A program made the position numbers and the translations under genes. A stretch of 64,000 bases of DNA from positions 3,782,001 through 3,846,000 of the forward strand of contig NZ_CP159578.1 in the NCBI RefSeq assembly GCF_040536835.1, read 5' to 3'. This DNA comes from Salinicola endophyticus. Lineage in GTDB: Bacteria > Pseudomonadota > Gammaproteobacteria > Pseudomonadales > Halomonadaceae. Below, one piece after another: positions 1 to 7,975 of the stretch. The notes under the pieces were generated by a model that saw only the letters and a program-made list of their open reading frames with translations, was not told the DNA's origin and did not search any database. Every line of letters starts with the position of its first letter. Positions within the stretch are counted from its first letter, which is position 1.

Positions 1-119
1 TGCTCGGCGTGGCCTTGATCGCCGTGGTGATGTTCATGCGCGGCGGCCTGTGGGGCGGCCTCGAATCCCTGGGACGCCGGCGCGCCGGCGCCGCGCGCAA
101 GGCGCAGGAGGACGCATGA
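1..119 (+). CDS. Branched-chain/amide-type ABC transporter permease, C-terminal end only (LivM family)
   Basis: Partial: the gene enters from the left edge, and the frame starting at base 3 encodes about 38 residues to a TGA at 117-119. The residues begin with a hydrophobic stretch (LGVALIAVVMFMRGGLWG) and end in a basic tail, the usual last membrane helix and cytoplasmic end of LivM permeases. Its stop overlaps the ATG of the next gene (ATGA at 116-119), and the next two genes are the LivG and LivF ATPases, so this is the inner-membrane permease of that importer. Family assignment rests mainly on gene order. Confidence 0.7.
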   Translation, partial: LGVALIAVVMFMRGGLWGGLESLGRRRAGAARKAQEDA

Positions 120-868
120 CCACACCATTGCTGGAAACCCGCGACCTGACACTGGCCTACGGGGCCTTCCGCGCCGTCGACGGGGTCGGGCTGCGTATCC
201 ACCCCGGGACCATTCATACCGTCATCGGCCCCAACGGCGCCGGCAAGACCAGTCTGTTCCACTGCCTGACCGGCGAGCGCCGTATCAGCGGCGGGCAGAT
301 CCTGTTCGAAGGTCGCGACATCACCCGCCGCCCCGCCCATGGGCGGGTGGCGCTGGGCATGGCGCGCTCGTTCCAGATCACCAGCCTGTTCCAGAACCTG
401 AGCGTTCGCGAGAACCTGCGCCTGGCCGCCCAGGGCGCCGCCGGCTGGCGGGCGCTGGACTTCTGGCGGCGTCTGGATAGCCACCGCCGCCATGCCGCTA
501 CCGCCGACGAAATGCTCGAACGCCTGGCGCTCACCGAGCGCGCCGAGCTGCCGGCCGGCACCCTGTCGCATGGCCAGCAACGCATTCTGGAAGTGGGCAT
601 GGCGATATGCGCCAGGCCCCGCCTGCTGCTGCTCGACGAACCGACCTCGGGCATGGGGGTCGACGACATCCCCACCATGACCCGGCTGATCGCCGAGCTT
701 GGGCGCGACCATACCGTGCTGTTGATCGAACACAACATGAGCATCGTGATGTCGATCAGCGACACCATCACCGTCATGAACCGCGGCCGGATCCTGGTCG
801 AGGGAACGCCACAAGCGGTGCGCGAGGATGAGCGAGTGCGCACCGCCTATCTGGGGGAGGCTGCCTGA
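116..868 (+). CDS. livG: ABC transporter ATP-binding protein, LivG type
   Basis: This 250-residue cytoplasmic ATPase would power import of a branched-chain amino acid, amide or urea-like substrate through LivH/LivM-type permeases. Walker A (GPNGAGKTS) is at about residues 38-46, the signature LSHGQQ at 150-155 and Walker B LLLLDEP at 170-176. I chose the ATG at 116, which overlaps the permease stop; an upstream ATG at 50 in the same frame would lie inside the permease gene and adds a basic, non-conserved tail. It overlaps livF by one base (ATGA at 866-870). The hydrolase and amidase genes downstream suggest an amide or carbamoyl compound as cargo, which is inference. Confidence 0.9.
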   Translation: MTTPLLETRDLTLAYGAFRAVDGVGLRIHPGTIHTVIGPNGAGKTSLFHCLTGERRISGGQILFEGRDITRRPAHGRVALGMARSFQITSLFQNLSVRENLRLAAQGAAGWRALDFWRRLDSHRRHAATADEMLERLALTERAELPAGTLSHGQQRILEVGMAICARPRLLLLDEPTSGMGVDDIPTMTRLIAELGRDHTVLLIEHNMSIVMSISDTITVMNRGRILVEGTPQAVREDERVRTAYLGEAA

Positions 869-1563
869 TGCTCGAGGTCGACGACATCCACAGCTACTAC
901 GACAAGAGCCATGTGCTCGAAGGCGTCTCGCTCAAGGTCGAGGCCGGCGAGCTGGTCACCCTGCTGGGACGCAACGGCGCCGGCAAGACCACCACCCTCA
1001 AGAGCATCGTCGGCCTGGTGCCGCCACGACGCGGATCGGTGCGTTTCGACGGGCGCATCATCAACGGCCAGGAGCCTTTCCGCATCGCCCGCCAGGGGGT
1101 CGCCCTGGTGCCGGAACATCGCGGGATCTTCGGCCTGCTCAGCGTCGAGGAAAACCTCAAGATCGCCGCCCGGCGCAGCAGCCGCTGGCAACTCGCCGAC
1201 ATCTATCGCCTCTTCCCGCGCCTCGAGGAGCGGCGCCGCAACGGCGGCAACGCACTCTCGGGGGGCGAACAGCAGATGCTCGCCATCGCCCGGGCATTGA
1301 TCAACGACCCGCGCATTCTGCTGCTCGACGAACCCACCGAGGGGCTCGCGCCGGTGATCGTCGACGAGATCGTGCGCATCCTCAAAGACATCCGCGGCCT
1401 GGGGCTGCCAGTGCTGCTGGTCGAACAGAACCTGCGGGTCTGCGAACAGCTCGCCGACCGCCACTATGTGCTCGAACAGGGCCGGGTGGTCTATCACGGT
1501 AGCGCCCAGGCGTTCCGCGACGACCCCGCGATCCGTGACCGCTTTCTGGCGCTGAGCGCCTGA
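868..1563 (+). CDS. livF: ABC transporter ATP-binding protein, LivF type
   Basis: The second ATPase of the same importer, 231 residues, pairs with the product of the preceding gene. Walker A (GRNGAGKTT) is at about 34-42, the signature LSGGEQQ at 130-136, and Walker B (ILLLDEP) follows. The short, compact form without a long loop after Walker A is typical of LivF rather than LivG. Its start overlaps the livG stop, indicating translational coupling. A 44-bp gap leads to the hydrolase gene on the same strand, so the genes are probably one transcript. The substrate cannot be read from the ATPase. Confidence 0.9.
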   Translation: MLEVDDIHSYYDKSHVLEGVSLKVEAGELVTLLGRNGAGKTTTLKSIVGLVPPRRGSVRFDGRIINGQEPFRIARQGVALVPEHRGIFGLLSVEENLKIAARRSSRWQLADIYRLFPRLEERRRNGGNALSGGEQQMLAIARALINDPRILLLDEPTEGLAPVIVDEIVRILKDIRGLGLPVLLVEQNLRVCEQLADRHYVLEQGRVVYHGSAQAFRDDPAIRDRFLALSA

Positions 1564-1607
1564 ACGGCGCCGACCAGAGTGCCCTCGACCAGGATAAGGA
1601 CAAGACC

Positions 1608-2870
1608 ATGCTCCCCACTTCATCTTCTCAAGAGACCCGGCTGACCATCGACGGCGAGCGCCTATGGCAGAGCCTGATGACACTGGCCAATATCGGCGCC
1701 ACCCCCAAGGGGGGCTGCAACCGCCAGGCGCTGACCGATCTCGACCGCCAGGGTCGCGATCTGCTGACCCGCTGGTGCGAGGCGGAAGATCTGACGGTGC
1801 GCTTCGATGCCATCGGTAACCTCTTCGCGCGGCGCCCGGGGCGCGACGACACGGCCGACCCGGTGGTGATCGGCAGCCATATCGACACCCAACCCACCGG
1901 CGGCAAGTTCGACGGCTGCTTCGGCGTACTGGCAGCGCTGGAAGTGGTCCGCACGCTGAACGCCCAGGGCATCGAGACCCAGCGGCCGCTGGAGCTGGTG
2001 GCCTGGACCAACGAGGAGGGGTGCCGCTTCGCCCCCTGCATGATGGGCTCCGGCGTTTTCGTCGGCCAACTGACACTCGACGACGCCCTGGCGCGGCGCG
2101 ATGCCGAGGGCATCAGCGCCGGCGAGGCACTCGAGGCGATCGGCTACGTCGGTGAAGACGCCCACCGACCGGCCCGGTTTGCCGGCTACCTCGAGGCGCA
2201 CATCGAGCAGGGGCCGATCCTCGAGGACGAAGGCGACACCATCGGCGTGGTCACCGGCGCGCTGGGCATCCAATGGTTCGACGTCACGCTGACCGGTATG
2301 GCCGCCCACTCCGGTTCGACGCCGATGCATCTGCGCCGCAATGCGCTGCTCGGCGCCACCCGCGTGATCGAGGCCGTCGACACCATCGCCATGGCCCACC
2401 AGCCCGACGGCCGCGGCACCGTCGGCGCCTGCCAGGTACGGCCCAACTCGCGCAACGTGATCCCCGGCGAGGTCACGCTCAGCGTCGACCTGCGCCACAG
2501 CGACGGCGAGGTGCTCGACGCCATGGTCACCGAGTTCCGCCGGACCCTGGAACGAATCGCCACCGAGGGTGGCCTGGAACTCGCCGTCACCCAGACCGCG
2601 AACAACCCGCCGCAGCATTTCGATCTCGCGTGCATCGACGCGGTACGCCGGGCGGCGCAGACGGGCGGACATGCCCATCGAGACATCGTCAGCGGGGCCG
2701 GGCACGACGCGGTGCTCGTCGCCGGCGTGGCACCGACCGCAATGATCTTCATTCCCTGCGAGAAGGGCATCAGCCATAACGAAGCCGAATACGCCAGCCC
2801 CGCAGACGTGGCCGCCGGCGCCGACGTGCTGCTGCACGCCACCCTCGAACTGGCGGAAAAAGGAGCCTGA
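1608..2870 (+). CDS. Zn-dependent M20 amidohydrolase (N-carbamoyl-L-amino acid hydrolase / allantoate amidohydrolase family)
   Basis: The 420-residue enzyme belongs to the family that removes a carbamoyl or ureido group from N-carbamoyl amino acids, beta-ureidopropionate or allantoate. Visible metal-site pieces are GSHIDT (His91), FDG (Asp102), NEEG (Glu136/137), AHIEQG (His198) and ISHNEAEY near the C-terminus, in family order; the central lid domain carries the NVIPGEV segment. The start at 1608 follows a GATAAGGACAAG stretch. Only two bases separate it from the amidase. With the importer upstream, this suggests uptake and breakdown of a carbamoylated or amide nitrogen source. The exact substrate (hydantoin product, allantoate or ureidopropionate) is unresolved. 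Confidence 0.85.
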   Translation: MLPTSSSQETRLTIDGERLWQSLMTLANIGATPKGGCNRQALTDLDRQGRDLLTRWCEAEDLTVRFDAIGNLFARRPGRDDTADPVVIGSHIDTQPTGGKFDGCFGVLAALEVVRTLNAQGIETQRPLELVAWTNEEGCRFAPCMMGSGVFVGQLTLDDALARRDAEGISAGEALEAIGYVGEDAHRPARFAGYLEAHIEQGPILEDEGDTIGVVTGALGIQWFDVTLTGMAAHSGSTPMHLRRNALLGATRVIEAVDTIAMAHQPDGRGTVGACQVRPNSRNVIPGEVTLSVDLRHSDGEVLDAMVTEFRRTLERIATEGGLELAVTQTANNPPQHFDLACIDAVRRAAQTGGHAHRDIVSGAGHDAVLVAGVAPTAMIFIPCEKGISHNEAEYASPADVAAGADVLLHATLELAEKGA

Positions 2871-2872
2871 TC

Positions 2873-4294
2873 ATGGCAAAGAGCGACACCGACCTGGCCG
2901 GCCTGAGCGCCGTCGATGCCGGGGCCCTGCTGGCCGCCGGCGAGATCTCGCCGGTGGAACTTGCGCAAGACTGCCTGGCGCGCATCGAGCACCATAACCC
3001 CACCATCAACGCCTTCTGTCACGTCGACGCCGACGGTGCGCGGGAGGCCGCTCGCGCCGCCGAGGTTCGCTATCGACGCAGTACGCCGCTGGGCCCGCTC
3101 GACGGCATCCCGGTGACCATCAAGGACCTGACCCCGACCCGCGGCATGCCGACCCGCAAGGGCTCCGCGACCACCTCGGCGGCCGGGCCCTGGGACACCG
3201 ACGCCCCGTTCGCCGCCCGCCTGCGCGAGGCCGGCTGCGTGCTGCTCGGCAAGACCACCTCCCCCGAGTTCGGCTGGAAGGGGGTGACCGACAATCCCCT
3301 CCACGGCATCACCCGCAACCCCTGGAATCCGCGCCTGACACCGGGCGGCTCGTCCGGCGGTGCCGGCGCCGCCGCGGCGCTCAACCTGGGCCTGCTCCAT
3401 CAGGGCAGCGACGCCGGCGGCTCGATCCGCATTCCCTGCGCCTTTACCGGCACCTTCGGCCTCAAGCCGACCTTCGGCTGGGTGCCGCAATGGCCGGCCA
3501 GTGCCATGACCACGCTCTCGCACCTCGGCCCGATGACTCGTACTGCCGAGGACGCCGCGCTGATGATGAGCGCGATCGCCCAGCCCGATCCGCGTGACGG
3601 TTACGCCGGACCGCCCTGCCCGTTCGACTGGCGCCGCTCACCGCCGGACGACCTGCGGGGCTGGCGGATCGCCTACAGCCGCGACCTGGGCTATGTCGAA
3701 GTCGCGCCGGACATCGCCCGGGTGGTGAATGACGCCGTCGCCGTGCTGCGCGGGCTGGGCGCCGAGGTGACGGAGATCGACCCCGGCTTCGCCGACCCTC
3801 AAGCTACCTTCAACACCCTGTGGTTCGCCGGCGCCGCACGACTGGTGGGCGGTCTGAACGAGGCCCAGCGCGAACGCCTCGACCCGGGCCTGCGAGCCAT
3901 CGCCGAGCGCGGTGCGCGCATTTCGCTGAGCGACTACCAGCGTGCCGGCGAGGCGCGCGCCGCGCTGACCGCGCAACTGGCCGAGTTCCATCGCCACTAC
4001 GACCTGCTGGTGACGCCGACACTGCCGCTGGCACCCTTTGCCGTCGGCAGCAACGTGCCCGAGGGCGGTCGCTACCGGCAATGGATGGACTGGACCCCGT
4101 TCAGCTACCCGTTCAACCTCACCCAGCAACCTGCAGCGTCGCTGCCCTGCGGCCTCGACGACGACGGCCTGCCGGTCGGCCTGCATCTGGTCGCGGCGCG
4201 TTTCGACGACATGCGGGTGATGGATGCCGCCCGACTACTCGAGCGCCACCTGCCACGCCTGATTCCGCCAGGGTTCTCGGGAGGTATGACGTAG
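2873..4294 (+). CDS. Amidase signature family hydrolase
   Basis: A 473-residue amidase that should hydrolyse a small amide or aryl/acyl amide to acid plus ammonia. The Ser-cisSer-Lys triad is complete: Lys84 in TIKD, cis-Ser160 in GGSSGG and nucleophile Ser184 in DAGGSIRIP, with the spacing of the family (24 residues between the serines). The ATG at 2873 sits behind AAGGAG, which overlaps the end of the hydrolase gene. It is the last gene of the transporter-hydrolase-amidase run. GatA-like use in tRNA amidation is unlikely because no gatB or gatC is present and the C-terminal half differs. Substrate unknown. Confidence 0.88.
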   Translation: MAKSDTDLAGLSAVDAGALLAAGEISPVELAQDCLARIEHHNPTINAFCHVDADGAREAARAAEVRYRRSTPLGPLDGIPVTIKDLTPTRGMPTRKGSATTSAAGPWDTDAPFAARLREAGCVLLGKTTSPEFGWKGVTDNPLHGITRNPWNPRLTPGGSSGGAGAAAALNLGLLHQGSDAGGSIRIPCAFTGTFGLKPTFGWVPQWPASAMTTLSHLGPMTRTAEDAALMMSAIAQPDPRDGYAGPPCPFDWRRSPPDDLRGWRIAYSRDLGYVEVAPDIARVVNDAVAVLRGLGAEVTEIDPGFADPQATFNTLWFAGAARLVGGLNEAQRERLDPGLRAIAERGARISLSDYQRAGEARAALTAQLAEFHRHYDLLVTPTLPLAPFAVGSNVPEGGRYRQWMDWTPFSYPFNLTQQPAASLPCGLDDDGLPVGLHLVAARFDDMRVMDAARLLERHLPRLIPPGFSGGMT

Positions 4295-4371
4295 CCGTCA
4301 GCAGACGTCCGACGTTGCACCTACACTAGGGGCTTTACGACGCCACTCTTTCATCCAACAGGGAGGTCTTC

Positions 4372-4689
4372 ATGACCGCTAACACCCACTTCGTGGTGAT
4401 TGCCGAGTTTCAGATCAAACCGGGTCAGGTGCCGGCCTTTCTGGCGCTGGCACACAACGACGCCAGCGAGTCACTGGCCAACGAGGAAGGCTGCCTCACC
4501 TTCGACGTGCTGACCCCGGAGGGCAGCGAAGACCTGGTGGTGCTGCACGAGGTCTACCGCGACCGTGCCGCCTTCGAGCACCACACCAGCATGCCGCACT
4601 ACGCCCCGTTCAAGGAGGGCTCCGCCCCGCTGCTGGCCGCCGAGCCCAAGGTGCGCTTCTTCCTTACCGCCGAACGCCCGTCGGCCTGA
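4372..4689 (+). CDS. Antibiotic biosynthesis monooxygenase (ABM) fold protein, YgiN-like
   Basis: A 105-residue single-domain protein of the dimeric ferredoxin-like ABM fold. The pattern of family members is visible: the opening strand VVIAEFQIKPGQ, the centre EEGCLTFDVL, then VLHEVYRDRAAFEHHTSMPHY. Such proteins oxidise quinols without cofactors, but many have no proven reaction. A strong GGGAGG ribosome site precedes the ATG. It stands 77 bp after the amidase, so it may share that transcript or have its own promoter. The short spacer to the next gene (4690-4843) holds an 11-bp direct repeat (TTCGATCTGAA at 4708 and 4722). Confidence 0.8.
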   Translation: MTANTHFVVIAEFQIKPGQVPAFLALAHNDASESLANEEGCLTFDVLTPEGSEDLVVLHEVYRDRAAFEHHTSMPHYAPFKEGSAPLLAAEPKVRFFLTAERPSA

Positions 4690-4843
4690 CTCGGTCGCGC
4701 TGAATCCTTCGATCTGAAACTTTCGATCTGAACTTCTCGATCCTCCCCGGCGGCCAGCACTCTGCGGGCGAAGCGCTCGCTGGCCGCCGGGCACATCGCC
4801 CGGCTACACTCGGCGCCACCCCGAGCCAAGTGGATACCGAGCC

Positions 4844-6370
4844 ATGTCTCATGCCCCCGCGCCGATCGTTTTCGGCCCCGCCCCGCTGACCCTGGAGGCG
4901 GTGGTCGCCCTGGCCGAGCGCCGTGCCCCCTCACGCCTGGACGACGACCCGGCGTGGCGTGCACGCATCGCCCGCGGCGCCCAGGCGGTCGAAGGGCTGC
5001 TCGACCGCGAGGGGCAAATCTACGGCATCACCACCGGCTACGGTGACTCCTGCGTCACCGCGGTGCCACTGAGCCAGGTGGCGGCATTGCCGCGTCAGCT
5101 CTACACCTTCCACGGCTGTGGCCTGGGCCGTTTTCTCGAGCCCGAAGCCGCCCGAGCGGTGCTTGCGGCACGCCTGCAGTCGCTATGCCAGGGCATCTCC
5201 GGGGTGCGCTTCGAACTGCTCGAACGGCTCCACGCCTGCCTGCACGAGGACCTGCTGCCGCGCATTCCCGAGGAGGGCTCGGTGGGGGCCAGCGGCGATC
5301 TCACTCCGCTCTCCTACATTGCCGCCATGCTGTGTGGCGAGCGCGAGGTGATCTGGCGCGGCCGGGTGTGCCCAGCCGCCGAAGCCCACGCCGAGCTGGG
5401 CTGGGCGCCATTGACCCTGCGCCCCAAGGAGGCGCTGGCGCTGATGAACGGTACCGCGGTGATGACCGCGCTGGCGTGCCAGGCGTTCGCCCGCGCCGAG
5501 TATCTGCTGAAGCTCGCCACCCGCATCACCGCCCTCAACGTGGTGGCGTTGCGCGGCAACCCGGCGCATTTTGGCGCCCGGCTGTTCGCCGCCAAGCCGC
5601 ATCCCGGCCAGGGCCAGGTCGCCGCCTGGCTGCGCGCCGATATGGAGAGCGAGACGGCCGCACCGCAGCAGCGCCTGCAGGACCGCTACTCGCTGCGCTG
5701 TGCCCCACACGTGCTGGGGGTGCTGGCCGACAGCCTGGGCTGGCTGCACGGTTTCATCGAGACCGAACTCAACAGCGCCAACGACAACCCGCTGATCGAC
5801 CCCGACTCGGGCGAGGTGATGCATGGCGGCCACTTCTACGGCGGCCATATCGCCTTCGCCATGGATAGCCTCAAGACCCTCACCGCCAACGTCGCCGACC
5901 TGCTCGACCGCCAGCTCGCGCTGCTGGTCGACAGCCGCTACAACCATGGGCTGCCGGGCAATCTCTCAGGCGCCCCGGCCGAGCGGGCGATGATCAATCA
6001 CGGTTTCAAGGCGGTGCAGATCGGCGCCTCCGCCTGGGCCGCCGAGGCGCTCAAGGGCACCCTGCCGGCGAGCGTCTTCTCGCGCTCCACCGAGTGCCAC
6101 AACCAGGACAAGGTGAGTATGGGCACCATCGCCGCCCGCGATGCGCTGCGCGTGCTCGAACTCACCGAGCAGGTCGCCGCGGCGACACTGCTGGCGGCGC
6201 TGCAGGGGGTTCACCTGCGCGCTGACCCGCTGCCCGCACCGCTGGCCACCATGGTCGCGGCGTTGCGTGAGGATTTTGCCCCGGTGGGCGAGGATCGTGC
6301 CCTGGATGGCGAGCTGCGTCACTGCCTGACGCGGATCCGCTCACGCCACTGGCCGCTGTACGTCTCCTGA
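4844..6370 (+). CDS. MIO-dependent aromatic amino acid ammonia-lyase (HAL/PAL/TAL family), substrate uncertain
   Basis: The 508-residue protein eliminates ammonia from an aromatic amino acid using the self-made MIO electrophile. The Ala149-Ser150-Gly151 triad lies in GSVGASGDLTPLS, and the catalytic loop reads YGITTGYG at about residues 60-67. At the substrate-selectivity position it has Phe89-His90 (FHGCG), where histidase has Ser-His and tyrosine lyase His-Leu. The late motif is HNQDKVSMG, closer to PAL/TAL-type NQD than to the QED of histidases. No hutU, hutI or hutG is nearby. I therefore call it an aromatic amino acid lyase (or aminomutase) rather than HutH. Confidence 0.8.
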   Translation: MSHAPAPIVFGPAPLTLEAVVALAERRAPSRLDDDPAWRARIARGAQAVEGLLDREGQIYGITTGYGDSCVTAVPLSQVAALPRQLYTFHGCGLGRFLEPEAARAVLAARLQSLCQGISGVRFELLERLHACLHEDLLPRIPEEGSVGASGDLTPLSYIAAMLCGEREVIWRGRVCPAAEAHAELGWAPLTLRPKEALALMNGTAVMTALACQAFARAEYLLKLATRITALNVVALRGNPAHFGARLFAAKPHPGQGQVAAWLRADMESETAAPQQRLQDRYSLRCAPHVLGVLADSLGWLHGFIETELNSANDNPLIDPDSGEVMHGGHFYGGHIAFAMDSLKTLTANVADLLDRQLALLVDSRYNHGLPGNLSGAPAERAMINHGFKAVQIGASAWAAEALKGTLPASVFSRSTECHNQDKVSMGTIAARDALRVLELTEQVAAATLLAALQGVHLRADPLPAPLATMVAALREDFAPVGEDRALDGELRHCLTRIRSRHWPLYVS

Positions 6371-6435
6371 CGCGGCAGCGCTCGGGGCAGCCAATGGGCA
6401 CTCAGCGTAGGGAGCGCCCAGGGCGGGCACCGCTC

Positions 6436-6578
6436 AGAGGGTGTTTACAAAATGCCTGCGCTCGACGATACGGCGTTGAAATCGACCTCAAAGTACTCAT
6501 TTACACCACGTAAACTCCGTCTCTTCGGCCGATTTCGCCTTGTCTCACCTTCGCTCGTCGAATTTGTAAACACCCTCT
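6436..6578. repeat. 143-bp imperfect palindromic element, copy 1
   Basis: Both ends carry the inverted sequence AGAGGGTGTTTACAAA / TTTGTAAACACCCTCT, and the interior is also partly self-complementary (AATCGACC near one arm, GGCCGATT near the other). The reverse complement of the element at 14978-15120 matches it base for base apart from about ten substitutions (about 93%). It contains no transposase. It fills the gap between two convergent genes, and its last base is the first base of the amaA-like stop codon. The form fits a MITE-like or repeated palindromic element, possibly doubling as a two-way terminator. Confidence 0.85.
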
Positions 6579-7858
6579 CAGTTCACCAGACGCAGGCACT
6601 GCCCCAGGTGATAGAGCGAGAAGCCGCTTTCGTAGGCTGCGCTCCATAGCCCGCGCCCACGTATGGCGCGGTAGGACTTGAGCGGCAGTGGCAGCAGACT
6701 GTCGTCGCCACGGCTGAGATATTCGGCGAAGCCCTCGCCCACCACCGTGCCGGTGGTGACCCCGCGGCCGTTGTAGCCACAGGCGGCGACGATCCCCGGC
6801 AGCGGCTCGAACAGGCGCAGGGTGTGGTCCGGGGTGAAGGCGACACGGCCGCTCCAGGTGCACTCCCACTCGACCGGCCCCAATTCGGGGAAGTAGTGAC
6901 CGGCGATGCGGTCGGCCCAGCGCTTCAGATAGGCCCGCGGCCGCCCTTCGCCGCGACCCAGGCTGCCCAGTACCAGCCGCCCGGCGGCGTCGCGGCGGAT
7001 GCTCGAGAGCACCGTGCGGGTATCCCAGGCGCCCTGGCGCTCGGGCAGGATGGCATCCGCCGCGGCCCCGGAGAGCGGGCGCGAGGCGACCTGCATGTAG
7101 TAGCCGGTGAAAAAGTGCTGGCGCGCCTGGTTCCAATTGTCCTGGGCGTAGGCGTTGGTGGCGAGCACCACGCGGTCGGCGACGACACTGCCCTTGGGTG
7201 TGGTCAGGCGCCAACCGTCGCCCTCGCGCTGGATGCCCGTCACCGGGCTGTGGGTGAACAGCCGCGCGCCCTGGGTCTGGGCGGCACGCGCCAGCCCGCG
7301 AGTATACTCGGCGGGGTTGAGCGTACCCGCACGGCGGTCGCACAGTGCGGCGCGGATACGCCGGGTCCCGGTGAGCCGCTCGCACGCCTCGCCCTCGATC
7401 AGTTCGACCGGGGCCCCACGCGCTACGAGCTGATCGCGCCGGCGCGCCAGCTCGTCACAGCCCTTGGCGTTGTGCCCCAGGTGCAGGGTGCCGGTGCGGG
7501 TGGGATGACACTGGATGCCGTGGCGCTCGATCAGCGCGAACACCTTGGCCGGAGCCCCGCCGAGCACCCGATTGGCGCGCTCGCCGTCGGCCTCGCCGAG
7601 CGCCTTGACGATATCGTCCGGCGGCACCCACAGGCCGGCGTTGACCAGCCCGACATTGCGCCCGGAGCCCCCGGTCGGAATGTCTCCCGCCTCCAGCACG
7701 CAGACCTCGGTACCGCTGTCGCTCAGATGCAGCGCGGTGGAGAGGCCGGTGATCCCGCCGCCGACGACGCACACGCGGGTACGCAGCGCGCCATCCAGCG
7801 TCTCGGTAACGGGCGCCGGCTCCTGCGCCCCCTGGGTCCATAGACATTGCTCTTGCAT
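6578..7858 (-). CDS. amaA: FAD-dependent amine/amino acid oxidoreductase, probable L-pipecolate oxidase
   Basis: A 426-residue DAO-fold flavoprotein with the FAD-binding GGGITG at residues 33-38 and a C-terminal GYNGRGVTTGTVVGEG segment typical of the family. The ATG at 7858 is preceded by GAGGAG at the right distance; a longer frame to 7939 has no such site. Recognition as AmaA is by context: in Pseudomonas putida the pipecolate oxidase gene adjoins amaB, a LysR gene and hglS, and all three follow here. It would oxidise L-pipecolate to piperideine-6-carboxylate, the AmaB substrate. PuuB-like gamma-glutamylputrescine oxidase is the main alternative. Confidence 0.75.
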   Translation of the reverse strand: MQEQCLWTQGAQEPAPVTETLDGALRTRVCVVGGGITGLSTALHLSDSGTEVCVLEAGDIPTGGSGRNVGLVNAGLWVPPDDIVKALGEADGERANRVLGGAPAKVFALIERHGIQCHPTRTGTLHLGHNAKGCDELARRRDQLVARGAPVELIEGEACERLTGTRRIRAALCDRRAGTLNPAEYTRGLARAAQTQGARLFTHSPVTGIQREGDGWRLTTPKGSVVADRVVLATNAYAQDNWNQARQHFFTGYYMQVASRPLSGAAADAILPERQGAWDTRTVLSSIRRDAAGRLVLGSLGRGEGRPRAYLKRWADRIAGHYFPELGPVEWECTWSGRVAFTPDHTLRLFEPLPGIVAACGYNGRGVTTGTVVGEGFAEYLSRGDDSLLPLPLKSYRAIRGRGLWSAAYESGFSLYHLGQCLRLVN

Positions 7859-7975
7859 GACCGCTCCTCGCCTGAGCGCTGATTGCTGGATGCCTTGCTG
7901 GCCGGACACTGGCCGCTCGGCCAGTGTCATGCCGATCACATCGTGTGGGGTGGCGTCTCGCTCACGCCGCGCCGC

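Noticed and set aside
60..2840. Long open frames on the minus strand opposite livG, livF and the hydrolase, some near 400 codons
   Set aside because: They mirror the codon phase of real genes in GC-rich DNA, have no recognisable domains, and the forward frames carry full catalytic motifs. The same applies to long antisense frames elsewhere (for example 6824-7843 plus, 8279-9382 plus, 30447-32666 plus, 60521-62323 minus).
4708..4732. Eleven-base direct repeat TTCGATCTGAA before the lyase gene
   Set aside because: Only two units with no palindromic arrangement or promoter link; probably slippage.
4844..6370. Naming the lyase hutH
   Set aside because: The selectivity pair is Phe-His and the late motif is NQD-type, with no other histidine utilisation genes in the window.
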